A stretch of 7,979 bases of DNA from Actinomycetes bacterium (GCA_023423215.1 JAFAFZ010000289.1:1-7979); one strand, 5' to 3'. Numbered from the stretch's first letter, positions 1-6,734 are shown. Translations and numbers: made by a program. Notes: generated by a model not told the origin, from the letters alone.

Positions 1-79
1 CGATGTCGAGGAGCGCCTCGACCTGATGGACATCCGCGACCGGATCGCCTTCACCTTCCGTGCGCCGGCCGAGGGCTGA
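1..79 (+). CDS. 3' end of an unidentified protein (partial)
   Basis: Only the last 25 codons are inside the window, read in the frame starting at base 2 and ending in TGA at 77-79. The tail reads DVEERLDLMDIRDRIAFTFR followed by APAEG. It alternates charged and hydrophobic residues like the end of a folded globular domain, and third positions are G/C-rich as in the neighbouring genes. I do not recognise the family from so short a piece. The gene converges on the citrate synthase gene with only 21 bases between the two stop codons, and that gap shows no clear terminator hairpin. The frame could be chance, but its codon usage and tight convergent spacing make a real gene likely. Confidence 0.5.
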   Translation, partial: DVEERLDLMDIRDRIAFTFRAPAEG

Positions 80-100
80 CCGCCGCGGCCGAGCCGGGTC

Positions 101-1369
101 TCAGCGCGTCTCGATCGGGGTGTAGTCCCGGACCGGGTGGCCGACGTACAGCTGGCGCGGCCGGTAGATGCGCGAGTTCTGCTCGAGCAGCTCGATGTAG
201 TGCGCGAGCCAGCCGGCGGTGCGCGGGATCGCGAAGAGCACCGTGAACATGTCCATCGGGAAGCCCATCGCCTGGTAGATGAGGCCCGAGTAGAAGTCGA
301 CGTTCGGGTACAGCTTGCGGCTGACGAAGTAGTCGTCGCTGAGGGCGACCTCTTCCAGCTTGAGCGCGATGTCGAGCAGCGGGTTCTTGCCGGTGACCTC
401 GAAGACCTCGTCCGCGGTCTGCTTGATGATGCGGGCGCGGGGGTCGTAGTTCTTGTAGACGCGGTGGCCGAAGCCCTGGAGCCGCATCTCGCCGCGCTTC
501 ACGCCTTCGACGTAGGACTCGACGTTGTCGATCGAGCCGATCGTGTTGAGCATGCGGATCACGGCCTCGTTGGCGCCGCCGTGGCGGGGGCCGTAGAGCG
601 CCGCGGTAGCCGCCGCGGTGGCGATGTACGGGTCGGCGTGGGACGACCCGACCGTGCGCATCGCGGTGGTGGAGCAGTTCTGCTCGTGGTCCGCGTGCAG
701 GATGAAGAGCACGTCCAGGGCGCGGGCCAGCACGGGGTTGGCGTCGTAGCGGGGCTCGGCCGTCTTCCACATCATCGACAGGAAGTTGGCGGCGAAGTCC
801 AGGCTGTTGTCCGGGTAGACGAACGGCATGCCGACGCTGTGGCGGTACGCACCCGCGGCGAGCGTCGGCATCTTCGCGATCAGCCGCACGACCTGCTTCA
901 TCACGATGTCGGGATCGTCGATGTCCTTCGCCTCGGGGTAGAAGGTCGACAGCGCCGCGATGGTCGACACGAGCATGCCCATCGGGTGGGCGTCGTGGTG
1001 GAAGCCCTCCATGAAGTGCTTCCGCAGGTTCTCGTGGATGAACGTGTGGTGCGTGATCTCGTAGCGCCAGCCCTCGAACTGCTCCGGCGTCGGGAGGTCG
1101 CCGTGGATCAGGAGGTACGCCACCTCGAGGTAGCTGGAGCTCTCGGCGAGCTGCTCGATCGGGTAGCCGCGGTAGCGCAGGATGCCGGCCTCGCCGTCCA
1201 GCTCGGTGATGGCCGAGGCCGCACCGGACGTGGCGCCGAAGGACGGGTCGTGGAACCACACGCCGGGGAGGAGCTTCGACCAGGGCTTGGAGTCCACCCC
1301 ACCGTCCAGGATCGGTACCTCGACGGACTCGCCGGTGCGGTTGTCGGTGATGGTGATGGTGTCGGCCAC
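101..1369 (-). CDS. gltA: Citrate synthase (type II, GltA-like)
   Basis: Condenses acetyl-CoA and oxaloacetate to citrate, the entry step of the TCA cycle, in the cytoplasm. The 422-residue product matches the usual length of bacterial GltA. Visible motifs are LHADHEQN (about 224-231), GPRHGGANE (260-268), the family signature GFGHRVYKNYDPR (299-311) and NVDFYSG (356-362). By homology the catalytic triad is H263, H302 and D358, all present. The extended N-terminal segment (about 1-45, with DNRTGESVEVPILDGG) is the type found in hexameric GltA enzymes rather than the short Gram-positive form. The start chosen is GTG at 1367-1369, with GGGAG seven bases upstream; the frame stays open further upstream but without a better start. 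The LysR gene lies 147 bases upstream on the same strand. A promoter-like TAGGAT in that gap argues for gltA having its own promoter. Confidence 0.97.
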   Translation of the reverse strand: MADTITITDNRTGESVEVPILDGGVDSKPWSKLLPGVWFHDPSFGATSGAASAITELDGEAGILRYRGYPIEQLAESSSYLEVAYLLIHGDLPTPEQFEGWRYEITHHTFIHENLRKHFMEGFHHDAHPMGMLVSTIAALSTFYPEAKDIDDPDIVMKQVVRLIAKMPTLAAGAYRHSVGMPFVYPDNSLDFAANFLSMMWKTAEPRYDANPVLARALDVLFILHADHEQNCSTTAMRTVGSSHADPYIATAAATAALYGPRHGGANEAVIRMLNTIGSIDNVESYVEGVKRGEMRLQGFGHRVYKNYDPRARIIKQTADEVFEVTGKNPLLDIALKLEEVALSDDYFVSRKLYPNVDFYSGLIYQAMGFPMDMFTVLFAIPRTAGWLAHYIELLEQNSRIYRPRQLYVGHPVRDYTPIETR

Positions 1370-1376
1370 GTGCGTA

Positions 1377-1404
1377 CTCCCGATGTGCGGTCGGGCCCAT
1401 CCTA
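1377..1404 (-). promoter_or_regulatory. gltA -10 element and ribosome binding site
   Basis: On the minus strand, TAGGAT (1404 to 1399) fits the actinobacterial TANNNT -10 pattern. It would start transcription near 1392, giving a leader of about 22 bases. GGGAG (1381 to 1377) is placed seven bases before the GTG start and decides that start. No convincing -35 is visible. The rest of the 1370-1516 gap holds nothing else I can name. Confidence 0.5.
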
Positions 1405-1516
1405 CGGCCTCTGCACCGGAGGTCGGACCGCCCCGATCCGATTTCGCCCGACGTTCACACACCGGTCCCGACGGCGACCGGAGGGGTGCCGCGTCGGTCG
1501 TCCCCGGGAGCGCGGG

Positions 1517-2452
1517 TCAGGGGTTCGAGGTGGTGCCCGTGGGGTGGATCCCGAACGGCCCGGCGGTGGACGCGGCCTCGACGGCGACCACCGAGCGGAT
1601 GGCGTCCGCCACCACACGCTGCGCGGCCGACGGGAGGCCCCGGCGACGCCGCACGAGGCCGACCGAGCGCCCGGGCACGCCCTCGACCACCACTCGACGC
1701 CAGTCGCCGCCGACACCGGCCGGTGCGGCCGAGGCGGGCACGATCCCCGCGCCGAAGCCGGCGAAGACGAGGGATGCCATGAGGCGCATGCCGTCGAACT
1801 CGGCCTTCGCCCGCAGCTTCACGCCCTGCTGGGCGGCCGCGGCGTCGAGCACGTCTCGGAACGCCGTCCCGGGCGCCTCGAGCAGCAGCTCGTGCTCGAC
1901 GAGCTCCTCGAGCGTGACCGAGGTGCGCTCGTAGAGCGGGTGGTTCGCCGGCACGATCAGGACCCGGTCCTCGTCGAAGAGCGGCTCGACGCTCAGCTCC
2001 GGGTCGTCGAGCGGCAGGTTCACCACCGCCAGGTCGACCGCCCCGGACACCAGGTTCAGCACCAGCGAGCTGGTCGTCGCGTCGAGCACGACGACCGACA
2101 CCTCGGGGTAGCGGTGGCCCAGCTCGGTCAGCAGCGGCGGCACGAGCCAGCGGGCGGTCGTACCGATCACGCCGACGCGGACCTGCCCCGAGATGACGTC
2201 GCGCAGCGAGGCGACGTCGGAGTCGAGCGCCTCGAACTCCGCCTCGATGCGGCGGGCCCGCTCCAGCACGGCACGGCCCTCGTCCGTGGGCTCGTTCGTG
2301 GCCCGGTCGATCAGGGTGACGCCGAGCTCCTTCTCGAGCCTCGCGACGTGCGCCGAGACGTTGGACTGCACGGTGTCGAGGCTGCGTGCCGCGGCCGAGA
2401 ACGAGTGGTGCTCGGCCACCGCCACGAGGGCTCGGAGCTGACGTCGATCCAT
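1517..2452 (-). CDS. LysR-family transcriptional regulator
   Basis: A 311-residue protein of normal LysR length. Residues about 3-62 form the winged helix-turn-helix (QLRALVAVAEHHSFSAAARS, then QSNVSAHVARLEKELGVTL), with the typical spacing and the conserved A-A-R and L-E-x-x-L-G positions. A linker helix (about 63-88) leads to the substrate-binding-like effector domain beginning GQVRVGVIGT at about 89 and running to about 285. Its DLAVVNLP and GFGAGIVP motifs are the usual ones. The last 20 residues are a low-complexity tail. The ATG at 2452 is chosen because the domain starts right there; it has no ribosome binding site but lies eight bases after a TATCGT -10, suggesting a leaderless mRNA. 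The effector is unknown. Its place 147 bases upstream of gltA on the same strand recalls LysR regulators beside citrate synthase genes, such as Bacillus CitR, but control of gltA is inference. It may instead, or also, act on the divergent small RNA. Confidence 0.92.
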   Translation of the reverse strand: MDRRQLRALVAVAEHHSFSAAARSLDTVQSNVSAHVARLEKELGVTLIDRATNEPTDEGRAVLERARRIEAEFEALDSDVASLRDVISGQVRVGVIGTTARWLVPPLLTELGHRYPEVSVVVLDATTSSLVLNLVSGAVDLAVVNLPLDDPELSVEPLFDEDRVLIVPANHPLYERTSVTLEELVEHELLLEAPGTAFRDVLDAAAAQQGVKLRAKAEFDGMRLMASLVFAGFGAGIVPASAAPAGVGGDWRRVVVEGVPGRSVGLVRRRRGLPSAAQRVVADAIRSVVAVEAASTAGPFGIHPTGTTSNP

Positions 2453-2460
2453 CGCTGGTG

Positions 2461-2475
2461 ACGATACCGAATATC
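2461..2475 (-). promoter_or_regulatory. LysR gene -10 element, with a possible operator
   Basis: On the minus strand, TATCGT (2466 to 2461) lies eight bases before the LysR ATG, so the transcript would begin at or next to the start codon. No good -35 is seen. The same place holds an inverted pair GATA (2463-2466) and TATC (2472-2475) five bases apart. LysR proteins often bind such A/T-flanked dyads at their own promoter, so this could be an autoregulatory site; that is a weak inference. Confidence 0.35.
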
Positions 2476-2487
2476 TCTGCAATTCGC

Positions 2488-2516
2488 TTGTCCGATCAGG
2501 ACGAGCCGGGTACGGT
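2488..2516 (+). promoter_or_regulatory. Promoter of the 6C small RNA
   Basis: TTGTCC (2488-2493) as -35 and TACGGT (2511-2516) as -10 are separated by exactly 17 bases, a good vegetative sigma factor arrangement. Transcription would start near 2522-2523, just ahead of the hairpins described for the small RNA. The -35 lies within about 25 bases of the LysR -10 on the other strand, so the two divergent promoters occupy nearly the same DNA. Confidence 0.65.
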
Positions 2517-2521
2517 AGTCA

Positions 2522-2650
2522 CATCAACAAACGCCGAGCGAGCGGACAACCCCCCTTGTCCCCCTCGAGCCAGAGCCATCGGATCACCCCCCGATCTGGT
2601 GGCTCATCTACCGAAGGACTGGCTCCCCCCGCCAGTCCTTCGGCCGTTTT
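2522..2650 (+). ncRNA. 6C-type small RNA with three C6-loop hairpins
   Basis: About 128 nt from the predicted start to the T run. Hairpin 1: GGACAA (2544-2549) pairs with TTGTCC (2556-2561) around a loop of exactly six C; CGAG (2539-2542) with CTCG (2564-2567) can extend it. Hairpin 2: 2573-2585 pairs with 2593-2605 in 13 continuous pairs, two of them G-U, around ACCCCCC. Hairpin 3: 2611-2623 pairs perfectly with 2631-2643 around TCCCCCC and is followed by TTTT. Two hairpins with runs of at least six C are the definition of the actinobacterial 6C RNA family. In Mycobacterium and Corynebacterium the 6C RNA has been reported as a trans-acting regulator pairing its C loops with G-rich mRNA sites. 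The HAD phosphatase gene downstream also fits: in M. tuberculosis the 6C RNA lies beside Rv3661, a HAD-IB protein (recalled, orientation not checked). Covariance-model scoring was not possible here. Confidence 0.88.
2611..2650 (+). terminator. Intrinsic terminator of the 6C RNA
   Basis: A perfect 13-bp stem (2611-2623 with 2631-2643), a seven-base loop TCCCCCC, then CCG and TTTT (2647-2650). It follows the small RNA promoter and precedes the next gene by 62 bases. It therefore ends the small RNA, and the downstream gene needs read-through or its own promoter. It doubles as the third C6 hairpin of the RNA. Confidence 0.82.
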
Positions 2651-2699
2651 CCGGCGGGTTCCGCAGCGGTTCGTGCGGGCGCCCGTCAGGGGTGCGGGC

Positions 2700-2705
2700 T
2701 AGCTT
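2700..2705 (+). promoter_or_regulatory. Candidate -10 for the HAD-acyltransferase gene
   Basis: TAGCTT ends seven bases before the ATG at 2713, the spacing expected if transcription starts at the start codon. No -35 and no ribosome binding site are visible, which fits a leaderless mRNA. Confidence is limited because a six-base -10 alone is weak evidence. Confidence 0.35.
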
Positions 2706-2712
2706 GCGGACG

Positions 2713-4176
2713 ATGGCCGCCGAGCAGACCGACGACGACACGACGCCGGGCATCAGCGCGGCGATCTTCGACCTGGACCGCACGCTGCTCTCCGGGGCCA
2801 GCGGGCCGATCATCGGCGAGGCGCTGCGCAAGGTCGGGCTGGTGACGGCGCCGACCGGTGGTCTGGAGTCGATCGCGTTCGGGGTGTTCAACCTGATCGG
2901 CGAGACCTGGCCGTCCATGTTCCTGTCGCGCCAGGGTGCACGCGCCGCTCGGGGTTGGCCCGTCGAGCTGGTGCACGAGGCCGCGCAGCGTGCTGCGGGC
3001 CCGCTGCACGAGGCGATCCTGCCCTTCGCCCGGCAGGTCATCGAGGGGCACCGGGCCGCCGGACGTCCGTTGGTCATGGCGACCACGACGCCCGAGGTGC
3101 TGATCTCGCCGCTGGCCGAGATGCTCGGCTTCGACGACGTCATCGCCACCCGCTACGGCGAGCGCAGCGGGCACTTCGACGGGACCATCGACGGCGACTT
3201 CGTCTGGGGACGTGGCAAGGCGCGAGCGGTTCAGCGCTGGGCGCATCGCAACGGCGTGGACCTGGACCGCAGCTACGCCTACTCGGACAGCTACTACGAC
3301 GTGCCGCTGCTCTCGATCGTCGGCTTCCCCCACGCCGTCAACCCGGACCCGCGCATGGTGGCCCAGGCGACCCTGCGCCGTTGGCCGATCGTGCACTTCG
3401 ACGTGCCGTCCGGGGTGCCGAAGTTCGCGGGGCTCGAGCCGCAGCGGGTGCTGTTCCTGCTCGCGCAGGCCCAGCTGCTGCCGTGGGTGCGCTTCGACCT
3501 CGACGGCGTCGACCGCATCCCGGCGGTCGGGCCGGCGATCCTGGTCGCGAACCACCGCTCCTACTTCGACCCGCTCGCCATCGGCTACCTGCTCGCCAAG
3601 CGGGGTCGCCCGGTGCGCTTCCTCGGCAAGAAGGAGGTGTTCGACGCGCCGATCGTCGGGGACCTCGTTTCGGCCCTGGGCGGCATCCGCGTCGACCGCG
3701 GTTCGGGTTCGGACGAACCGCTGCGCGCTGCGGAAGAGGCGCTGGCCGCGGGTGAGATGGTGGCGATCATGCCCCAGGGCACCATCCCGAGGGGTCCGGC
3801 GTTCTTCGATCCGGAGCTGAAGGGGCGCTGGGGTGCGGTCCGCCTCGCCCAGGCGACGGGCGCCCCGATCATCCCGATCGGGCTGTGGGGGACCGAGCAG
3901 GTGTGGCCCCGCAGCGCCAAGCTGCCCGACGTCACGAACATCTGGAACCCGCCGCACGTGCAGGTCGTGGTCGGCGACGAGGTCCAGCTCGACCACGACG
4001 ACGTGGACGCCGACACCCGCCGCATGATGTCCGCCATAGCGGACCTGCTGCCCGAGGCGTCACGCTCGACGGTGCCGCCCTCGCACGACGACCTGGCCAG
4101 CACCTACCCGGGAGGCATCGTGCCGGACGACGTCGCGTCGGACCACGAGTCCACCCGCCGCCCCGGCACCGACTGA
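2713..4176 (+). CDS. HAD-IB phosphatase fused to a PlsC-type acyltransferase
   Basis: A 487-residue two-domain protein. Residues about 14-225 are a SerB-like HAD subfamily IB hydrolase: motif I FDLDRTL with D20 and D22, motif II MATTTPE (122-128), K169 in GRGKA, and motif IV SDSYYD with D192 and D196. Residues about 245-445 are a glycerolipid acyltransferase domain: NHRSYFD with H281 and D286, GGIRVDRG (323-330), MPQGTIPRG (353-361) and PIIPIGLWG (385-393). The tail after about 450 is polar and probably disordered. Such fusions, for example mycobacterial Rv2483c, are assigned to phospholipid synthesis as acyltransferases acting on lysophosphatidate or related lipids. The HAD half presumably dephosphorylates a lipid or small phosphate ester at the membrane, but its substrate is not evident. 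The third acyltransferase block has Q355 where the classical motif has Glu (EGT). The start is set by the beginning of the HAD fold; the frame is open back to 2386, but that runs through the 6C RNA and its terminator. Confidence 0.9.
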   Translation: MAAEQTDDDTTPGISAAIFDLDRTLLSGASGPIIGEALRKVGLVTAPTGGLESIAFGVFNLIGETWPSMFLSRQGARAARGWPVELVHEAAQRAAGPLHEAILPFARQVIEGHRAAGRPLVMATTTPEVLISPLAEMLGFDDVIATRYGERSGHFDGTIDGDFVWGRGKARAVQRWAHRNGVDLDRSYAYSDSYYDVPLLSIVGFPHAVNPDPRMVAQATLRRWPIVHFDVPSGVPKFAGLEPQRVLFLLAQAQLLPWVRFDLDGVDRIPAVGPAILVANHRSYFDPLAIGYLLAKRGRPVRFLGKKEVFDAPIVGDLVSALGGIRVDRGSGSDEPLRAAEEALAAGEMVAIMPQGTIPRGPAFFDPELKGRWGAVRLAQATGAPIIPIGLWGTEQVWPRSAKLPDVTNIWNPPHVQVVVGDEVQLDHDDVDADTRRMMSAIADLLPEASRSTVPPSHDDLASTYPGGIVPDDVASDHESTRRPGTD

Positions 4177-4192
4177 ATCGGCTCGCGGCACC

Positions 4193-4239
4193 TTCTGTTC
4201 GTCGAGCTACGCCGGATCCGGGTAGCTCGACGAACAGAA
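4193..4239. terminator. 18-bp perfect inverted repeat, probable two-way terminator
   Basis: The arms at 4193-4210 (TTCTGTTCGTCGAGCTAC) and 4222-4239 are perfect reverse complements. The 11-base loop contains the palindrome CCGGATCCGG (4212-4221). It sits between two convergent genes, 16 bases past the HAD-acyltransferase stop and beyond the aconitase stop. There is no T run on either side, so it is either a U-less terminator, as often proposed in high-GC bacteria, or a member of a dispersed palindromic repeat family. The arms are less GC-rich than the surroundings. Confidence 0.65.
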
Positions 4240-4258
4240 CCGGCTGCTGGCCGCCCCG

Positions 4259-4300
4259 TCAGGCGGTGCGGGAGCGGATGATGTTCAACGCCGAGCCAGC
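4259..4300 (-). pseudogene. Duplicated fragment of the aconitase 3' end
   Basis: These 42 bases match the true aconitase end (4327-4368) at 41 positions; the only difference is G4268 against C4336. On the minus strand the copy encodes the same 13 residues [13 protein letters not shown] plus the TGA stop. It has no start codon or body of its own and lies 26 bases beyond the real stop, so it is a fossil of a small local duplication, not a gene. The synonymous single difference suggests a recent event or ongoing exchange between the copies. Confidence 0.85.
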
Positions 4301-4326
4301 CCTGCTGTCGGCGACCGGCTCGCGGC

Positions 4327-6597
4327 TCAGGCGGTCCGGGAGCGGATGATGTTCAACGCCGAGCCAGCGCGGAACCACTCGATGTGCTCCTGGCTCATGG
4401 TCTGGTTGCCCCAGAACGTGATCGAGCTGCCGTCCGGCTTGGTCAGCACGCACTCGACCGGCTTGCCGGGCTCGAGGTCGGCCAGGCCGAGGATGCTGAT
4501 GCGGTCGTCCTGTTCGATGACGTCGTAGATCTCGGGCTCGGCGAAGGTCAGGGCGAGCACGCCCTGCTTCTTCAGGTTGGCCTCGTGGATGCGGGCGAAG
4601 CTGCGCACGATGATCGCCTTGGCACCGCGGAAGCGGGGCTCCATGGCGGCGTGCTCGCGTGAGGAGCCCTCGCCCCAGTTCTCGTCGCCGACGGCGACCC
4701 AGGGCTGACCGGCCTCGTGGTAGTGCTTCGCGATGTCCGGGAAGGACTTGGTCTCGCCGTCGAGCTGGTCCTTCCCCTGGCCGGCCTCACCTGTGTAGGC
4801 GTTGATGGCGCCCAGGAACAGGTTGCCCGAGATGTTCTCGAGGTGGCCGCGGTACTTGAGCCACGGACCGGCCATCGAGATGTGGTCGGTGGTGCACTTG
4901 CCCTTGGCCTTCAGCAGGATCGGCAGGTCCAGGTAGTCCTCGCCGTCCCAGGCGGGGAACGGCTCGAGCAGCTGGAGGCGGTCCGAGGTGGGGGAGACCT
5001 TCACCTCGACGCCGCTGCGGTCCTGGGGCGGGGCGACGAAGGTGTTCTCGCCGGGGGTGAAGCCGAGCGCCGGCAGCTCCTCGCCGACGGGCTCGGGCAG
5101 CGAGACCTGCTCGCCCGCGGCGTTGGTCAGGGTGTCGGTCAGCGGGTCGAAGTCGAGCGTGCCGGCCAACGCCAGCGCGACGACCGTCTCGGGCGAGGTG
5201 ACGAAGGCGAGGGTGTTGACCGAGCCGTCGTTGCGCTTCGGGAAGTTGCGGTTGTAGCTGGTGACGATCGTGTTCGGGTGGTCGATCGCCTCGGCCGGGC
5301 GGGCCCACTGGCCGATGCACGGGCCGCACGCGTTGGCCAGCACGGTGGCACCGGCGGCCTCGAACGTGCCGAGCAGGTCGTCGCGCTCGATGGTCGCCCG
5401 CACCTGCTCGGAGCCCGGCGTGATCATGAGCGGCGCCTGGACCGACAGGCCGTTGGCGGCGGCGAAGCGCAGGATCGACGCAGCGCGAGTGATGTCCTCG
5501 TACGAGGAGTTCGTGCACGAGCCGACGAGCGCGGAGCTGATCTCGAGCGGCCAGCCCTGCTCGCGAGCCTCGTCGCCGAGCTTCGACACCTCTCGTGCCA
5601 GGTCCGGCGTGTGCGGGCCATTGATGTGCGGGCGCAGCGTCGAGAGGTCGATCTCGATCACCTGGTCGAAGTACTGCACCGGGTCCGACAGGACCTCGTC
5701 GTCGGCGCGCAGGTGGCGGGCGAAGTGGTCGGCGGCATCGGCGATCTCCTCACGGCCGGTGGCCTTGAGGTAGCGGGCCATCGCGTCGTCGTACGCGAAC
5801 ACCGAGGTGGTGGCGCCGATCTCCGCGCCCATGTTGCAGATCGTCGCCTTGCCGGTGCACGAGATGGAGTTCGCTCCGGGGCCGAAGTACTCGACGATGG
5901 CGCCGGTGCCGCCCTTCACGGTGAGGATCTCGGCGACCTTCAGGATGACGTCCTTCGGCGCGGACCAACCGTTCAGCTCGCCCTTCAGGTGGACGCCGAT
6001 GAGCTTGGGCCAGCGCACGTTGAACGGGAAGCCGGTCATGACGTCCACCGCGTCCGCGCCGCCGACGCCGATGGCGACCATGCCGAGGCCGCCCGCGTTG
6101 GGGGTGTGGCTGTCGGTGCCGACCATCATCCCGCCGGGGAAGGCGTACTGCTCGAGCACGACCTGGTGGATGATGCCGGACCCGGGGCCCCAGAAGCCGA
6201 TGTCGTACTTGGCGGAGACCGACTCGAGGAAGTCGTAGACCTCGGCGTTGCTCTGCTCGGCGGCGAGCAGGTCGACCTTGCCGTTCTCCTTCGCCTGGAT
6301 CAGGTGGTCGCAGTGCACGGTCGAGGGCACCGCGACCTGGTCGAGCCCGGCGGTCATGAACTGCAGCAGCGCCATCTGCGCGGTGGCGTCCTGCATCGCG
6401 ACGCGGTCCGGGCGCAGGTCGTTGTAGGTGATGCCGCGCTCGAACTCGGCGTGCGGGTCGTCGAGGTGGGCGATCAGGATCTTCTCGGCGAGCGTCAGCG
6501 GCCGACCCAGACGGGTGCGGGCGACGTCGATGCGCTCCTCGAACTTCTCGTACGCGCCACGGACGAGCTCGATGGGGGTGGAAGCGGAAGCGGCCAT
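4327..6597 (-). CDS. Aconitate hydratase, mitochondrial type
   Basis: Interconverts citrate and isocitrate through cis-aconitate in the TCA cycle, using a [4Fe-4S] cluster, in the cytoplasm. The product has 756 residues, the size of mitochondrial aconitase and far shorter than the roughly 900-residue AcnA type. Cluster ligands are C361 (GSCTNSS) and C424 and C427 (ACGPCIGQW), each three positions on from the mammalian C358, C421 and C424. The active-site block [10 protein letters not shown] (642-651) carries the catalytic serine, expected at S645. Other landmarks are [11 protein letters not shown] (90-100), [11 protein letters not shown] (160-170) and a C-terminal [10 protein letters not shown] like that of the animal enzyme. 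The ATG at 6597 is preceded by GGAGA about seven bases upstream. The gene is divergent from a GntR-type regulator, with a 139-base shared control region, so regulation by that protein is plausible. Its last 42 bases are duplicated downstream. Confidence 0.96.
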   Translation of the reverse strand: MAASASTPIELVRGAYEKFEERIDVARTRLGRPLTLAEKILIAHLDDPHAEFERGITYNDLRPDRVAMQDATAQMALLQFMTAGLDQVAVPSTVHCDHLIQAKENGKVDLLAAEQSNAEVYDFLESVSAKYDIGFWGPGSGIIHQVVLEQYAFPGGMMVGTDSHTPNAGGLGMVAIGVGGADAVDVMTGFPFNVRWPKLIGVHLKGELNGWSAPKDVILKVAEILTVKGGTGAIVEYFGPGANSISCTGKATICNMGAEIGATTSVFAYDDAMARYLKATGREEIADAADHFARHLRADDEVLSDPVQYFDQVIEIDLSTLRPHINGPHTPDLAREVSKLGDEAREQGWPLEISSALVGSCTNSSYEDITRAASILRFAAANGLSVQAPLMITPGSEQVRATIERDDLLGTFEAAGATVLANACGPCIGQWARPAEAIDHPNTIVTSYNRNFPKRNDGSVNTLAFVTSPETVVALALAGTLDFDPLTDTLTNAAGEQVSLPEPVGEELPALGFTPGENTFVAPPQDRSGVEVKVSPTSDRLQLLEPFPAWDGEDYLDLPILLKAKGKCTTDHISMAGPWLKYRGHLENISGNLFLGAINAYTGEAGQGKDQLDGETKSFPDIAKHYHEAGQPWVAVGDENWGEGSSREHAAMEPRFRGAKAIIVRSFARIHEANLKKQGVLALTFAEPEIYDVIEQDDRISILGLADLEPGKPVECVLTKPDGSSITFWGNQTMSQEHIEWFRAGSALNIIRSRTA

Positions 6598-6694
6598 GGC
6601 GGTTCTCCAGATGTCGTGCAGGCGGTCGGGCTGGCGGTGCCCCGGTGAGGATCCCGGCCGATGGCCGGCCCGGTGTCGGGGCGGATCGTGCGGA

Positions 6695-6713
6695 TCTCCG
6701 TTTGCCACGGAGA
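6695..6713. promoter_or_regulatory. Palindromic operator candidate between aconitase and GntR
   Basis: TCTCCGT (6695-6701) and ACGGAGA (6707-6713) form a perfect 7-bp inverted repeat with a five-base centre, TTGCC. It overlaps the -35-like TTTGCC (6701-6706) of the GntR promoter and lies in or next to the start of the aconitase transcript. Position and symmetry suit a dimeric repressor site. As RNA it could also form a small hairpin. Confidence 0.5.
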
Positions 6714-6734
6714 CAATACAAGTACACTACAAGT
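6701..6734 (+). promoter_or_regulatory. GntR promoter with direct repeats, possible aconitase -10
   Basis: TTTGCC (6701-6706) and TACACT (6723-6728) are spaced 16 bases apart as -35 and -10. The -10 ends eight bases before the GTG start, implying a leaderless mRNA. TACAAGT occurs at 6717-6723 and 6728-6734, 11 bases apart, one helical turn, so the two copies face the same side of the DNA. On the other strand TATTGT (6718 to 6713) could be the aconitase -10, leaving a leader of about 110 bases. A protein bound to these repeats would affect both promoters. Confidence 0.45.

Larger units (their letters stand above)
4179..4326. repeat. 11-bp direct repeats flanking the convergent spacer
   Basis: CGGCTCGCGGC occurs at 4179-4189, just after the HAD-acyltransferase stop, and again at 4316-4326, directly abutting the aconitase stop codon. 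The 126 bases between them hold the 18-bp inverted repeat and a second copy of the aconitase tail. The arrangement looks like a short inserted or duplicated segment. The repeat is GC-rich, so chance cannot be excluded. Confidence 0.6.

Noticed and set aside
1..79. Pyridoxamine phosphate oxidase (PdxH), which neighbours a citrate synthase gene in mycobacteria
   Set aside because: The visible C-terminus does not resemble the conserved end of PdxH, and 25 residues are too few to name a family.
137..2461. Plus-strand open frame of 774 codons opposite gltA and the LysR gene
   Set aside because: Its product is Arg/Val/Asp/Glu-rich with no recognisable domain; it mirrors the GC-biased third positions of two well-supported genes and crosses their boundary.
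2453..2482. TTG start ten codons upstream for the LysR protein
   Set aside because: No ribosome binding site, a rare start codon, and the added residues precede the normal start of the LysR helix-turn-helix domain; the ATG fits the -10 spacing.
2386..2712. Longer N-terminus for the HAD-acyltransferase
   Set aside because: The frame would run through the LysR promoter, the 6C RNA and its terminator, and the extension is Pro/Arg-rich without similarity to the HAD fold.
2686..3996. Minus-strand open frame of 436 codons opposite the HAD-acyltransferase
   Set aside because: Antisense shadow; the plus-strand frame carries all HAD and PlsC motifs.
4259..4453. Small minus-strand open frame ending in the duplicated aconitase tail
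   Set aside because: Only its last 13 codons resemble anything, and they are a copied gene fragment; the rest is out-of-frame aconitase sequence.
4717..6648. Plus-strand open frame of 643 codons opposite aconitase
   Set aside because: An antisense shadow of a clear aconitase gene, with low-complexity composition and no domain.
6654..6668. Short hairpin CCGGCC-GAT-GGCCGG in the aconitase leader as a regulatory element
   Set aside because: A six-base G/C palindrome with a three-base loop is expected by chance in DNA of this composition.
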